DNA from: Actinomadura graeca
GTDB taxonomy: Bacteria > Actinomycetota > Actinomycetes > Streptosporangiales > Streptosporangiaceae
Assembly (NCBI RefSeq): GCF_019175365.1
Contig: NZ_CP059572.1
Location: 1,550,001 to 1,614,000 of the forward strand
Reading direction: 5' to 3'
Length of the DNA: 64,000 bases
Of the stretch, positions 8,709 through 17,506 are shown one piece after another. Within the stretch, counting starts at the first letter, position 1, and the number at the start of each line of letters is the position of its first letter. The position numbers and the translations under genes are program-made. Below the pieces are notes generated by a model, which did not search any database, had not been told where the DNA came from, and worked only from the letters and a program-made list of their open reading frames with translations.

Positions 8709-9005
8709 TCAGGCGGCGCACTCGCGGCAGATCGGCCGGCCGTTCTTCTCTGTGGCCAGCTGGCTGCGGTGGTGCACCAGGAAGCAGCGCGTGCAGGTGA
8801 ACTCGTCGGCCTGCCGCGGAACCACCCGGAAGGTGAGCTCCTCGTTCGACAGGTCGGCGCCGGGCAGCTCGGCGACCTCGCCGGCGTCCAGGTCCTCGTC
8901 GATGATGCTCGCGGCCTTGTCGGCCCGACGGGCCTGCAACTCCTGAAGGCTGTCCTCGTTGATGTCGTCGTCTGTCTTACGTGGGCTGTCGTAGTCGGTC
9001 GCCAT
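8709..9005 (-). CDS. DUF4193 family zinc-ribbon protein
   Basis: A 98-aa acidic protein. The N-terminus (MATDYDSPRKTDDDINEDSL) and the C-terminal zinc ribbon with CTRC and CREC pairs (about residues 74-77 and 93-96) are typical of DUF4193, which is near-universal in actinobacteria. It is the first gene of a leftward operon with the EcsC-like gene. A purine-rich GGGGGATGGAGATAG precedes the ATG. Nucleic-acid or protein binding through the zinc ribbon is likely, but the role is not established. Confidence 0.9.
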   Translation of the reverse strand: MATDYDSPRKTDDDINEDSLQELQARRADKAASIIDEDLDAGEVAELPGADLSNEELTFRVVPRQADEFTCTRCFLVHHRSQLATEKNGRPICRECAA

Positions 9006-9511
9006 CTTCTATCTCCATCCCCCTCAGTGCTTTATGCGCCCCGTCGCGCGGATCTAACGCTCGGGGGACCGTTCTTGTGCCCGATCCGGGCCGGAAATTC
9101 TGTCACGGTTGGTGACCCGCGACACACGAGGCGCGACCGTTCCCACGAGTGACACCCATCACCCGGATCTCTTCCTCGTTGTGTGTCTTCCGTCACATAC
9201 CCGCCAGTCGTCCCGGCATGGACACCGTGCCCGGGATCCCCGCCTGGGATCCCGCGGCGGCGGGGATCATATCGGTCCCGGGGACGTTGTGCGCGCCGAC
9301 CCGGCAGCCCGGTCCCGCACGGATCGAACGGCCTGGTCGGCGACTGAACCAGACACTTCGGTGAAACGTCTGAACTAACGCGATATCGTGCCCGCCTGAG
9401 GTTAGGGGGCGGGCCCCCCGCGGGGCCGTCCGGCGATCGCCGGCCGTGGCCCTGTCACGGGGTCCGGGGCACACTATCGCGGGACATCACTGCGGGTCAC
9501 TGGAGGGTCAG
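9006..9511. other. 506-bp divergent intergenic region
   Basis: This region separates the leftward DUF4193 operon from the rightward kinase genes and must hold promoters for both. I see no gene in it. It contains a 10-bp inverted repeat at 9235-9268 (listed separately), a 14-bp palindrome CCGGCGATCGCCGG at 9430-9443, and a Crp-like GTGA-N6-TCAC element at 9149-9162 that could be chance. A GGAGGG site at 9502-9507 serves the kinase start. Confidence 0.6.
9235..9268. repeat. Inverted repeat GATCCCCGCC-N14-GGCGGGGATC
   Basis: Perfect 10-bp arms at 9235-9244 and 9259-9268 in the intergenic region upstream of the kinase pair. An extra partial copy, GGGATCCC, lies in the spacer. It could be a transcript hairpin or a regulator site; nothing in the sequence decides between them. 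Confidence 0.6.
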
Positions 9512-11188
9512 ATGCCGGATGCCGCTCCGCTGGAGCCGGGCGATCCTAGGGCACTGGGACAGTACGAGGTCGTCGGGCGGCTGGGCGCCGGGGGGCAGGG
9601 GGCGGTCTTCCTCGGGAAGGCCCCGAACGGGGAGTACGTCGCCGTCAAGCTGCTGCACGCGCAGATGGCGAACGATCCGGCGGCGCGCGCCCGGTTCACC
9701 CGTGAGGTGGCGGCGGCGCAGAAGGTCGAGCCCTTCTGCACGGCCCGTGTCCTCGAAGCCGACGTGCAGGGCGACCAGCCCTACGTGGTCAGCGAGTTCA
9801 TCGACGGGCCCTCGCTGCACGACGTGGTCGCGCACAACGGGCCGCGCGGCGCGGCGGAGCTGGAGCGCCTCGCGATCGGCACGGTGACCGCGCTCGCGGC
9901 CATCCACGAGGCCGGGATCGTGCACCGCGACTTCAAGCCCAACAACGTCATGCTGGCCTCCGACGGCCCCCGCGTCGTCGACTTCGGCATCGCCCGGACG
10001 GTGAACTCGCAGGAGAGCGCGGTCACCGCCACCGGCATGGTCGTCGGCACGCCCGGCTACCTGGCGCCCGAGCAGCTGACCGGCGCGCCGCTCACCCCGG
10101 CCGTGGACATCTTCGCCTGGGCCGCGACCATGGTGTTCGCCGCGACCGGGCAGTCGCCGTTCGAGGCCGACACCCTCCCGGTGATCATCAACCGGATCCT
10201 GAACGAGGACCCGGACCTGTCGGCGCTGCCCGCGGGCCCGCTGCGCGACCTGATCGGCCGCTGCCTGTCCAAGGACGCGGGGCTGCGCCCGCCGGCCGCC
10301 CAGCTGCTGCTGAACCTGCTCGGCCACGTCGGCGCCGCGCCCGCGAACGCGGGCGCGGACCCGGAGGACCTGCTCAACCAGGGCACCCGGATCGCGGCCC
10401 AGCTCCCGGCGCCGCCGCCGGTGCCGCAGGCGCGGCACACGCCGCCGCCGCAGCCGATCACCCCGCCGCCCATGCCGATGAACCAGGGGCCGATGCCGGG
10501 GCCGGCCACGCCGCCGCCGCAGCCGATCACCCCGCCGCCGATGCCGATGTACCAGGGCGCCGGGATGCCCAACGCCCCGTCCCAGCCGCAGCCGATGCCG
10601 ATGCCGATGCAGCAGGGCGGACCGGTCCCGCCGATGGGGCCGTCGTACGGGCCGCCGCGGCGGCAGTCCAGCTCCGCCGGGCCGGTCATCGCGATCGGCT
10701 GCGGCGTGCTGGCGCTGATCGTCATCGTGGTGATCGTCGTGATCGCCATCGCCGCCAGCAGCGACGACCCGGACGACCCGCCGACCCCGCCGGTCACCTA
10801 CACGCCGAGCAGCGGGTTCAGCAGCACGCCGTCGCCCGCCACGACCGGCGGCCTGCTCGGCTCGTTCTCCGGCACGGGCTTCCAGCCCGCCGCCGGCGCG
10901 GGCCGGTCGAGCTTCCAGGTGCGGTTCGCGCTGCTGCGCTCCTTCGGCACCGCGCGCTACACCTACACCAGCACGCCGACCTGCATCACGCGGCTGTCGC
11001 TGCTGTCGGGCGACGAGACCAGCTCCAGGATCGAGTACCAGGAGACCCCGATGTCGGGGATGTCGACCTCGCAGTGCGCGCCCGGCTATCTCACGTTCAT
11101 CCCCTCGTCCAGCACCTCGCTGCGGTGGGAGTGGCGGCCGAACCGGTCCGATCCGTCCGCGGCCGCCTATGGATACGTGAGCAAATAG
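9512..11188 (+). CDS. Transmembrane serine/threonine protein kinase
   Basis: Hanks-type kinase of 558 aa. Kinase domain (about residues 15-275): glycine loop LGAGGQGAVF, ATP lysine K46 (VAVKLL), catalytic loop H138-R-D-F-K-P-N-N, D157-F-G and LAPEQL. A Pro/Met-rich linker (~310-390) contains two copies of a 50-bp DNA repeat. One membrane span follows at about residues 392-420. A ~130-aa Ser/Thr-rich extracellular region with two cysteines ends the protein and is the presumed sensor; I do not recognise it. ATG 9512 has a GGAGGG site, whereas upstream in-frame codons do not. A second kinase follows after 50 bp. Confidence 0.93.
   Translation: MPDAAPLEPGDPRALGQYEVVGRLGAGGQGAVFLGKAPNGEYVAVKLLHAQMANDPAARARFTREVAAAQKVEPFCTARVLEADVQGDQPYVVSEFIDGPSLHDVVAHNGPRGAAELERLAIGTVTALAAIHEAGIVHRDFKPNNVMLASDGPRVVDFGIARTVNSQESAVTATGMVVGTPGYLAPEQLTGAPLTPAVDIFAWAATMVFAATGQSPFEADTLPVIINRILNEDPDLSALPAGPLRDLIGRCLSKDAGLRPPAAQLLLNLLGHVGAAPANAGADPEDLLNQGTRIAAQLPAPPPVPQARHTPPPQPITPPPMPMNQGPMPGPATPPPQPITPPPMPMYQGAGMPNAPSQPQPMPMPMQQGGPVPPMGPSYGPPRRQSSSAGPVIAIGCGVLALIVIVVIVVIAIAASSDDPDDPPTPPVTYTPSSGFSSTPSPATTGGLLGSFSGTGFQPAAGAGRSSFQVRFALLRSFGTARYTYTSTPTCITRLSLLSGDETSSRIEYQETPMSGMSTSQCAPGYLTFIPSSSTSLRWEWRPNRSDPSAAAYGYVSK
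10439..10557 (+). repeat. Duplicated 50-bp unit in the kinase linker
   Basis: Units at 10439-10488 and 10508-10557 differ at only a few positions. Each encodes TPPPQPITPPPMPM followed by N-Q-G or Y-Q-G, and they lengthen the juxtamembrane linker of the kinase. The first unit is preceded by a similar Pro-rich stretch. Confidence 0.85.
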
Positions 11189-11238
11189 TGGCCTGCCGGT
11201 AAGAGCGCTGTCCCACCTCCCCCTCCGGAAGGACGTCG

Positions 11239-14013
11239 ATGGCAGAGGTCGCCCCTCTCCGCACGGGTGATCCGGCCCATCTCGGGCCCTACCGGCTGAC
11301 CGGCCTGCTCGGCGAGGGCGGGCAGGGGGCGGTGTACCTCGCCGAGGACGAGCCGGGGCACCGGGTCGCGGTGAAGCTGCTGCACGCGCGTTTCAGCGGC
11401 GACGCCAAGGCCCGGTCCCGGTTCGCGGCGGAGGTCGCGGTCGCCAAGCGCGTGTCGCCGTTCTGCACGGCCCGCGTCCTGGACTCCGACGTCGAGGGCG
11501 ACCGGCCCTACATCGTCAGCGAGTACATCGAGGGGCCGGCGCTGTCGGAGGTGCTGGCGGCCGAGGGCCCGCGGACCGGCGCCGACCTGGACCGCATCGC
11601 GATCGGCACGATGACGGCGCTCACCGCGATCCACCAGGCCGGGGTGGTGCACCGCGACTTCAAGCCCGCCAACGTGCTGCTCGCGCCGGACGGACCGCGG
11701 GTGATCGACTTCGGGATCGCCCGGGCCCTGGACGCCACGGGCACGCTGTCGAGCACCGCCATCGGCACCCCGGCCTACATGGCGCCCGAGCAGATCTCCG
11801 GCGCGCCGGTCGGCCCGCCCGCGGACGTGTGGGCGTGGGCGGCGACGATGGTGTACGCCGCGTCCGCGCGGCCGGCGTTCGGGCAGGACTCGATCCCCGC
11901 GGTCATGCACCGCATCCTCAACCTGCCGCCGGACCTCGGGGCGCTCACCGAGCCGCTGCGGGCGCTCGTCGCGTCGTGCCTGGCCAAGGACCCCGCGCTC
12001 CGCCCTCAGTCCCAGCAGGTCCTGGCACATTTGCTGCGCCTTGCCGGGAGCCTCCCGGACGCCGGGGCCGCGCGGCCAGCCGGGCAGGGCGCCGAGCACG
12101 CCACCACGATGCTCAACCAGGGCGCCGAGGCGGCCGCGGAGTCGGCGGGGCTGCACGCCCAGCCGCCACACCGGCCGCCACCCCAGCCGCCGGGCGGGTC
12201 ACCGCACCTCGCGCCGCACCAGGTGCCGGGGCCGGTGCACTCCCCCGGGCTGCCGATGCACGGCCCTCCCCCGGCCCCGCCGCCCGGCGCGGCCACCTGG
12301 CCGGCGGGCGGCCCCACGGCACCGGTCGTCGAACTCGGGAAGCCGCACGGGACGGGGGCGGGCACGGGCGGGCGCCGGCGCGGGATCGGCGTGCTCGCCG
12401 GCGCGGGCGGCGCCGCCGTCGTCGCGCTGGTGCTCGCGGGCGCCGTCCTCGCCGCCCGGTTCGGCGGCGACGACGAGCCGGCGGGGGACGCGCCCGCCGG
12501 ACGCGTCGGCGGCGCCCTGACCGTCGCCGTCCAGGGCGACGTCAACTCCGGCGGGGAGCTCGACCCCTCGCACAGCCTGTCGGGCGCCGGCCGGCTCGTG
12601 GGCAAGCAGCTGTACACCGGGCTGACGGAGACGCGCCCGGACGGGACCGTCCACAGCCGCCTCGCCGACTCCATCCGGCCCGACGCGTCCTGCACGACCT
12701 GGACGATCAACGTCCGGCAGGGGACGTCCTTCAGCGACGGCACGCCGGTCGACGCGGCGGGGTTCGCCCGGGGCTGGTCCCGCGCCGCCGCGGTCACCAC
12801 CGGCGACGCGACGACCCTGATGGCCGACCTCAAGGGGTACGCCGACGTCTCGTCCGGGAAGGCCGCGGACCTGTCGGGCGTCACCGCGTCCGGCGCGGTG
12901 CTCACCGTCACGCTCACCTCCCCCAACTGCGACTTCGCCGCCCGGCTGGCCGACCCGGTGTTCGCTCCCGTGCCGGTGGCCGCCGGGAAGCCCGACAACG
13001 GCGCGTACAACATGAGCCCCGTCGGCAACGGCCCCTTCAAGCTCCAGGCGTATGACAAGGGCAAGTCCGTCACGCTCGTCCGCAACGACCGGTGGGCCTT
13101 CGGCAAGACCAGGCTGGACCGGGTCGAGATCCGGCTGGGCATGGACGACTCCCAGGCGCGGACGGCCTTCGTCGCCGGCCAGGTCGCCTGGGCCGGGGTC
13201 GCCTCCGACGACCCCGCGGCGTGGGGCGGGAAGAACGTCGCGGAGCGCGTCCTGCCGTCCACGCGGATGCTCGTCCCGCTGGCCGCGCGGGGGCCGATGT
13301 CGTCCAAGGAGGGCAGGCTCGCGGTCTCCTACGCCCTCGACCGCCAGAAGATCAGCCAGGTGGCGGGGCCCGCGAACCGGTCCGCGCACGGGCTGGTCTC
13401 GCCCGCCCTCCCCGGCTTCGGGAACTCGGGGCCCTGCCCGTCGTGCGACGCGCCCGACCCCGCGAAGGCCAAGGAGCTCGCCGCCCAGGCCGGGCTGAAG
13501 CCGGGCACGACGGTGCGCCTCTACTCGCAGGAGCTGCCCGTCCACCAGCGGGTGTCCGAGGCGGTCGCGCAGCAGCTGGAGTCGGCGCTCGGCTGGAGGA
13601 TCGAGCAGAAGCGGACGCCGGTCGCCGAGTTCCAGAACTTCCGCAAGGCCGTCGTCGCGGACGACGCGTCCGGGCTGGCCCTCTTCGCGTGGGGTCCCGA
13701 CTACCCGTCGCCCTACACGATGCTCTGGGACCTGCTGGGCAGCACCAGCGTCGCGACGGAGTCCAACACCTTCTACAACCTGGCCGGGTACAAGAGCACG
13801 CGCTTCGACGGGGTGATGTACAAGGCGGTGCGGACGATCGCGCCGCAGGAGCGCACCGACCTGTACAAGCAGGCCGAGAAGGTCGCGCTGGACGACATGG
13901 CGCTGATCCCGCTGCTGCACCTCGGCAGCCGCGCCGTGCGGAGCGCCTCCTACGTCGGGCTGGACCTCGACTTCGACGGCGACCCCACCCTCGCGGCCGC
14001 CGCCCTCAAGTAG
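11239..14013 (+). CDS. Ser/Thr kinase fused to an extracellular ABC-type peptide-binding domain
   Basis: A 924-aa protein. The cytoplasmic kinase domain (about 1-280) has LGEGGQGAVY, VAVKLL, VVHRDFKPANV near residue 137, DFGIAR and MAPEQ. A long Pro/His-rich linker (~290-380) leads to one membrane span at about 382-405. The extracellular part, ~415-924, is a full solute-binding protein family 5 (SBP_bac_5) domain: LTVAVQG start, ASCTTWTINVRQGTSFSDG, GNGPFKL, DRVEIRLGMDD, and the late WGPDYPSPYTMLWDLL segment. A binding protein fixed to a kinase would let ligand capture signal directly instead of feeding a permease. No ABC permease genes are adjacent. The kinase half is a paralogue of the gene 50 bp upstream. 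Confidence 0.93.
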   Translation: MAEVAPLRTGDPAHLGPYRLTGLLGEGGQGAVYLAEDEPGHRVAVKLLHARFSGDAKARSRFAAEVAVAKRVSPFCTARVLDSDVEGDRPYIVSEYIEGPALSEVLAAEGPRTGADLDRIAIGTMTALTAIHQAGVVHRDFKPANVLLAPDGPRVIDFGIARALDATGTLSSTAIGTPAYMAPEQISGAPVGPPADVWAWAATMVYAASARPAFGQDSIPAVMHRILNLPPDLGALTEPLRALVASCLAKDPALRPQSQQVLAHLLRLAGSLPDAGAARPAGQGAEHATTMLNQGAEAAAESAGLHAQPPHRPPPQPPGGSPHLAPHQVPGPVHSPGLPMHGPPPAPPPGAATWPAGGPTAPVVELGKPHGTGAGTGGRRRGIGVLAGAGGAAVVALVLAGAVLAARFGGDDEPAGDAPAGRVGGALTVAVQGDVNSGGELDPSHSLSGAGRLVGKQLYTGLTETRPDGTVHSRLADSIRPDASCTTWTINVRQGTSFSDGTPVDAAGFARGWSRAAAVTTGDATTLMADLKGYADVSSGKAADLSGVTASGAVLTVTLTSPNCDFAARLADPVFAPVPVAAGKPDNGAYNMSPVGNGPFKLQAYDKGKSVTLVRNDRWAFGKTRLDRVEIRLGMDDSQARTAFVAGQVAWAGVASDDPAAWGGKNVAERVLPSTRMLVPLAARGPMSSKEGRLAVSYALDRQKISQVAGPANRSAHGLVSPALPGFGNSGPCPSCDAPDPAKAKELAAQAGLKPGTTVRLYSQELPVHQRVSEAVAQQLESALGWRIEQKRTPVAEFQNFRKAVVADDASGLALFAWGPDYPSPYTMLWDLLGSTSVATESNTFYNLAGYKSTRFDGVMYKAVRTIAPQERTDLYKQAEKVALDDMALIPLLHLGSRAVRSASYVGLDLDFDGDPTLAAAALK

Positions 14014-14055
14014 CGGCCGCCGGGGCGCAAGGAGCAGCCACCGGGGCGCCCGCGG

Positions 14056-15426
14056 TCAGCCGGGCGGGAGGCGGACGGTCACGATCAGCCCGCCGCCCGG
14101 GCGCGGCGCCGCGTACACCGCGCCGCGGTGGGCCAGCACCACCGAGCGGACGATCGACAGGCCGAGCCCCGCGCCCTTGGCGGACTCGACGCGGTCGGCG
14201 TTCAGCCGCCGGAACGGCTCGAACAGCCGTTCCACCTCGTAGGCGGGCACCGCGGGGCCGGTGTTCTCGACCTGGACGGTGGCCCAGCCGTCCAGCAGCC
14301 CGGTGCGCAGCCACAGCTCGCCGCCGTCCTCGTTGTGCTTGATCGCGTTCTCGACGAGGTTGGAGACCAGGTGCTCCAGCAGCACCGGGTCGCCGAGCGC
14401 CGTCCCGGACGTCAGCTCCGGGTGCACCGAGACGTCGTTGTCGTGGTCGCGGCGCGCGGAGTGCTCCAGCACCGTCGCCGCGATCTCGGCCAGGTCCACC
14501 GGGTTGCGGGTGGTCAGCTCGCGCTCGCTGCGCGCCAGCAGCAGCAGCCCCTCGATGAGCCGCTCGTGGCGGGCGTTGGTGGCCAGCAAGGTGCGGCCGA
14601 CCGCGCGCAGGTCGTCCGACACCTCGGGGTCGCCGAGCGCCACCTCCAGCAGCGTCCGGTTGATCGCCAGCGGCGTTCTCAGCTCGTGCGAGGCGTTGGC
14701 GACGAACCGCCGCTGGGAGTCGAACGCCTGCCCGAGGCGTTCGAGCATCGCGTCGAAGGTGTCGGCCAGCTCCTTGATCTCGTCGTCGGGGCCCTCCAGC
14801 GCGATCCGCTCGTGCAGCGTGCTCTCCGACAGGCGGCGCGCCGTCGCGGTGACCCGCTGGAGCGGGCTGAGCGCCCGGTCGGCGACGAAGTAGCCGAGCA
14901 CCAGCGTGATGATCCCCACCCCGCCGAGCGCCACCAGGGAGCGGCCGACGAGCTGGCGCATCGTCTGCTCGACGAACTGGTGCTGCACCTCGGCGGCCGT
15001 CTCGGGGTCGTTGATGCCGAACCCGATGACCTTGACGCCGCCGAGGATGTTGGCCATCAGGATCGACATGACGAACAGCAGCAGCGCCCCCGCCATGAAG
15101 AACAGCAGCCCGTACAGCAGGGTGAGGCGCAGCCGGACGCTCATCCGGCCGGGCAGCGACTTCAGGTCGGCGGCGAACGACCCGCCCTCGGTCCGCCAGA
15201 GGCCCTTGGCGCCCGGGCTCGGCGGCGGGAACTGCTGCGGCCCCGGCCGCCGCCACGGCCCCCCACCCGTCCTGCCGTTCGGCTGGGCGTCCGGGACGGC
15301 GACGGGCTGGGTGGGCCGGCGGGCCGGCTGGGTGTCCGAGGGCGCGGCGTGCGCCCCCTGCGTGGGGTCGGGACCGCCCGGCCCGCCCGGGCCGCCGGGT
15401 TCGTCGCGGGGCGCCGATCCGGGCAT
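14056..15426 (-). CDS. cutS: CutS-like sensor histidine kinase
   Basis: A 456-aa sensor kinase. A ~120-aa Pro/Gly-rich cytoplasmic N-terminus precedes span 1 (near LLYGLLFFMAGALLLFVMSI). A short ~40-aa extracytoplasmic loop, span 2 (GGVGIITLVLGYFVADRAL) and a HAMP linker follow. The phosphoacceptor H-box is NASHELRTPLA; the N-box (NLVENAIKHN) and G-box (GAGLGLSIV) complete the ATPase. The start ATG overlaps the response-regulator stop by one base. Pairing with a very CutR-like regulator supports the name. CutRS in Streptomyces controls secretion stress and antibiotic output. The extracytoplasmic loop here has no cysteine (see findings). Confidence 0.87.
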   Translation of the reverse strand: MPGSAPRDEPGGPGGPGGPDPTQGAHAAPSDTQPARRPTQPVAVPDAQPNGRTGGGPWRRPGPQQFPPPSPGAKGLWRTEGGSFAADLKSLPGRMSVRLRLTLLYGLLFFMAGALLLFVMSILMANILGGVKVIGFGINDPETAAEVQHQFVEQTMRQLVGRSLVALGGVGIITLVLGYFVADRALSPLQRVTATARRLSESTLHERIALEGPDDEIKELADTFDAMLERLGQAFDSQRRFVANASHELRTPLAINRTLLEVALGDPEVSDDLRAVGRTLLATNARHERLIEGLLLLARSERELTTRNPVDLAEIAATVLEHSARRDHDNDVSVHPELTSGTALGDPVLLEHLVSNLVENAIKHNEDGGELWLRTGLLDGWATVQVENTGPAVPAYEVERLFEPFRRLNADRVESAKGAGLGLSIVRSVVLAHRGAVYAAPRPGGGLIVTVRLPPG

Positions 15427-16079
15427 CACAGCCGGTACCCCACTCCGGGCACCGTCTCGATCACCGGCGGGTCGCCCAGCTTCTTGCGGAGCGTCATCAT
15501 CGTGACCCGGACGACGTTGGTGAACGGGTCGATGTGCTCGTCCCACGCCTTCTCCAGGAGCTGCTCGGAGCTGACGACCGCGCCGTCCGCGCTGAGCAGC
15601 ACCTCCAAGACCGCGAACTCCTTGCGGGTCAGCTCGACGGGACGGCCGTCGCGCAGCACCTCGCGCCGGGCCGGGTCCAGGGTGATGCCGGACCGCTCCA
15701 GCACCGGCGGCAGCGGCGCGGCCGCGCGGCGGCCGAGGGCCCGCACCCGGGCGATCAGCTCCGCGAACGCGAACGGCTTGGCCAGGTAGTCGTCGGCGCC
15801 GATCGACAGGCCCTCGACCCGGTCGTCCAGCTCCCCCGCCGCCGTCAGCATGATGATCCGCGCCGGGTAGCGCTGCGCCACGAGCTGCTTGCACACGTCG
15901 TCGCCGTGGACCCTCGGCAGGTCACGGTCCAGGACGATCACGTCGTAGTCGTTGACGCCGGCCCGCTCCAGCGCGCCCGCGCCGTCGTAGGCCACGTCCA
16001 CGGCCAGCGCGTCCCTGCGCAGGCCGGTCGCTATCGCGTCGGCGAGCACCCGCTCGTCCTCGACGACAAGAACACGCAC
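15426..16079 (-). CDS. cutR: CutR-like OmpR-family response regulator
   Basis: A 217-aa regulator, the same length as I recall for Streptomyces CutR. The receiver domain (1-~115) has the acidic pair ED near residues 8-9, the phosphorylation site in VLDRDLPRVHGDDVC, the LTAAG threonine and the K in LAKPFAF. The C-terminal winged helix (~125-217) includes RKEFAVLEVL and the region around DPFTNVVRVTMMTLRKKLG. GTG 16079 follows a GAGGGGGA site. It is first in the operon, and cutS overlaps its stop. Resemblance to CutR extends through the linker (PLPPVLERSGI), so the symbol is fairly secure. Confidence 0.9.
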   Translation of the reverse strand: MRVLVVEDERVLADAIATGLRRDALAVDVAYDGAGALERAGVNDYDVIVLDRDLPRVHGDDVCKQLVAQRYPARIIMLTAAGELDDRVEGLSIGADDYLAKPFAFAELIARVRALGRRAAAPLPPVLERSGITLDPARREVLRDGRPVELTRKEFAVLEVLLSADGAVVSSEQLLEKAWDEHIDPFTNVVRVTMMTLRKKLGDPPVIETVPGVGYRL

Positions 16080-16284
16080 CGCGTCCCCCTCCGGCCGGGG
16101 CGCCGCCCGCCCCCGCGCTCCAGGTATGCCACGGACCCCGTAAGACGCCCGTAAACACCCGTTCAGCTCTCCGCCCGCCGGCCTGTCTACGCTCACCGCA
16201 AGGTTCCGCGTAAATTGCATCGGCGAACAGGTTTACCTTCAGCCTAAGCCTGGGTAGGCATGGGCACGATCCGGGAGGAGGCCC

Positions 16285-16455
16285 ATGGGCGAGTTGTCAC
16301 GCATGATTCAGCAGCGACTCGACGACGCGTACGCGTCGTTGCGCAGCGCCCACGCAGACGGGGACACCTACCTGGCGGACATCCGCCAGGAGGAGATCAA
16401 CGAACTGCGCCGGATCGCAGCGAACCACGACATCGGCATCGAACCGAGAGAGTAG
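16285..16455 (+). CDS. Small conserved protein, 56 aa
   Basis: ATG 16285, six bases after GGGAGGAG, reads MGELSRMIQQRLDDAYASLR and continues to TAG 16455. The product is charged and strongly helical, with a probable coiled-coil hairpin and no cysteine. Excellent spacing of the ribosome site and typical codon use (G/C third positions) support it. A similar small ORF sits beside cutR in other actinomycetes, as I recall. Function unknown. Confidence 0.75.
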   Translation: MGELSRMIQQRLDDAYASLRSAHADGDTYLADIRQEEINELRRIAANHDIGIEPRE

Positions 16456-16696
16456 ATCGCGCCGCCCGCGGCACCGGGCGCCCGAACGTCCTGTTCCCGC
16501 GGGTGGTGCGGCGGCCGCCGCACCGTCCCGACCCGCCAGGCGGCCGGCTTCGCGATCAGGTTCCGCCGCCCGACGTCCTGGCTTCGCACGCGATCATGGT
16601 GACCGCCCGCGGCGATCGAGGTCCGACCGCCGCGGACGGCCACCGAGCGAAGGCCCCGGCCCCCCACCCGGCGCGCCCGGCCTCGGGCGGTCCCGG

Positions 16697-17506
16697 TCAG
16701 TCCCGCAGGGGGTCCAGGCGCGCCAGGACGTCGTGGAGGGCCTCGAAGGTGCCCGGGCCCGCGGCTATGGTCAGTTCCGTGCCCGCCGGAGCGCCGTGGA
16801 GGCCCTCGACGCGCCCGCCCGCCTCACCGACGATCAGCGCGCCGGCTGCCACGTCCCATGCCTGGACTCCGCGCTCGTAGTAGGCGTCGGTCCGCCCGGC
16901 CGCCAGCGAGCAGAGGTCCACGCAGCAGGACCCGCCGCGGCGGATGTCGCGGACGGCGGGCAGGACGCCCGTGAGGACCCGCGCCTGCCCGGCGCGCCGC
17001 GCCGCCGAGTACCCGAACCCGGTGGACACCAGGGCCCGGTCGAGCGGCACCTCGGAGTTCACGCGGAGTTCACGCGTGCCCGACGCGGTGTGCATCAGGG
17101 CCCCGCCGCCGCGCATGGCCGTGTACGTCTCACCGCGGCGGGGGATCTCGACCGCCCCGGCGACCGCGACGCCGTCCACCTCGGCGGCGATGCTGACCGC
17201 CCAGTCCGGCAGGTCGTACAGGTAGTTGACGGTGCCGTCGATCGGGTCGATCACCCAGCGGACGCCGCTGCCGCCGGGGCGGGTGCCGCCCTCCTCGCCG
17301 AGGACGGCGTCGTCCGGCCGGGCCGCGGTGATCCGCTCGATGATCAGCGCCTCGGCGGCGCGGTCCATCTGGGTGACGACGTCGGTCGGGCTGGACTTGG
17401 TCTGGACGACATCGGGGCCGTCCGCCGGGCGCTTGCCGACCAGCATCCGGGCGGCCTCCCGCGCGGTCGCGGCGGCCAGTTCCAGCAGGTCCTCGGCCAG
17501 GCTCAT
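16697..17506 (-). CDS. Inositol monophosphatase family protein
   Basis: A 269-aa Mg-dependent phosphatase. Metal-site motifs are visible: LGEEGG (about residue 73), [17 protein letters not shown] (~90) and [15 protein letters not shown] (~217). Families with these motifs dephosphorylate inositol phosphates, histidinol phosphate or related sugar phosphates; the sequence does not fix the substrate. Its ATG overlaps the ferrochelatase stop by four bases, so the two are translated together. That neighbour order (cutR, small ORF, IMPase, ferrochelatase) is conserved in actinomycetes as I recall. Confidence 0.92.
   Translation of the reverse strand: MSLAEDLLELAAATAREAARMLVGKRPADGPDVVQTKSSPTDVVTQMDRAAEALIIERITAARPDDAVLGEEGGTRPGGSGVRWVIDPIDGTVNYLYDLPDWAVSIAAEVDGVAVAGAVEIPRRGETYTAMRGGGALMHTASGTRELRVNSEVPLDRALVSTGFGYSAARRAGQARVLTGVLPAVRDIRRGGSCCVDLCSLAAGRTDAYYERGVQAWDVAAGALIVGEAGGRVEGLHGAPAGTELTIAAGPGTFEALHDVLARLDPLRD

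Noticed and set aside
9149..9162. GTGA-CACCCA-TCAC, a Crp-like palindrome
   Set aside because: Only eight defined bases match and flanking T and A of the full consensus are absent; it could be chance in a 506-bp spacer.
16228..16262. GCCTAAGCCTGGGTAGGC as an iron-regulator (IdeR/DmdR) box
   Set aside because: It matches the TTAGGTTAGGCTAACCTAA consensus poorly; only 5-bp arms are symmetric.
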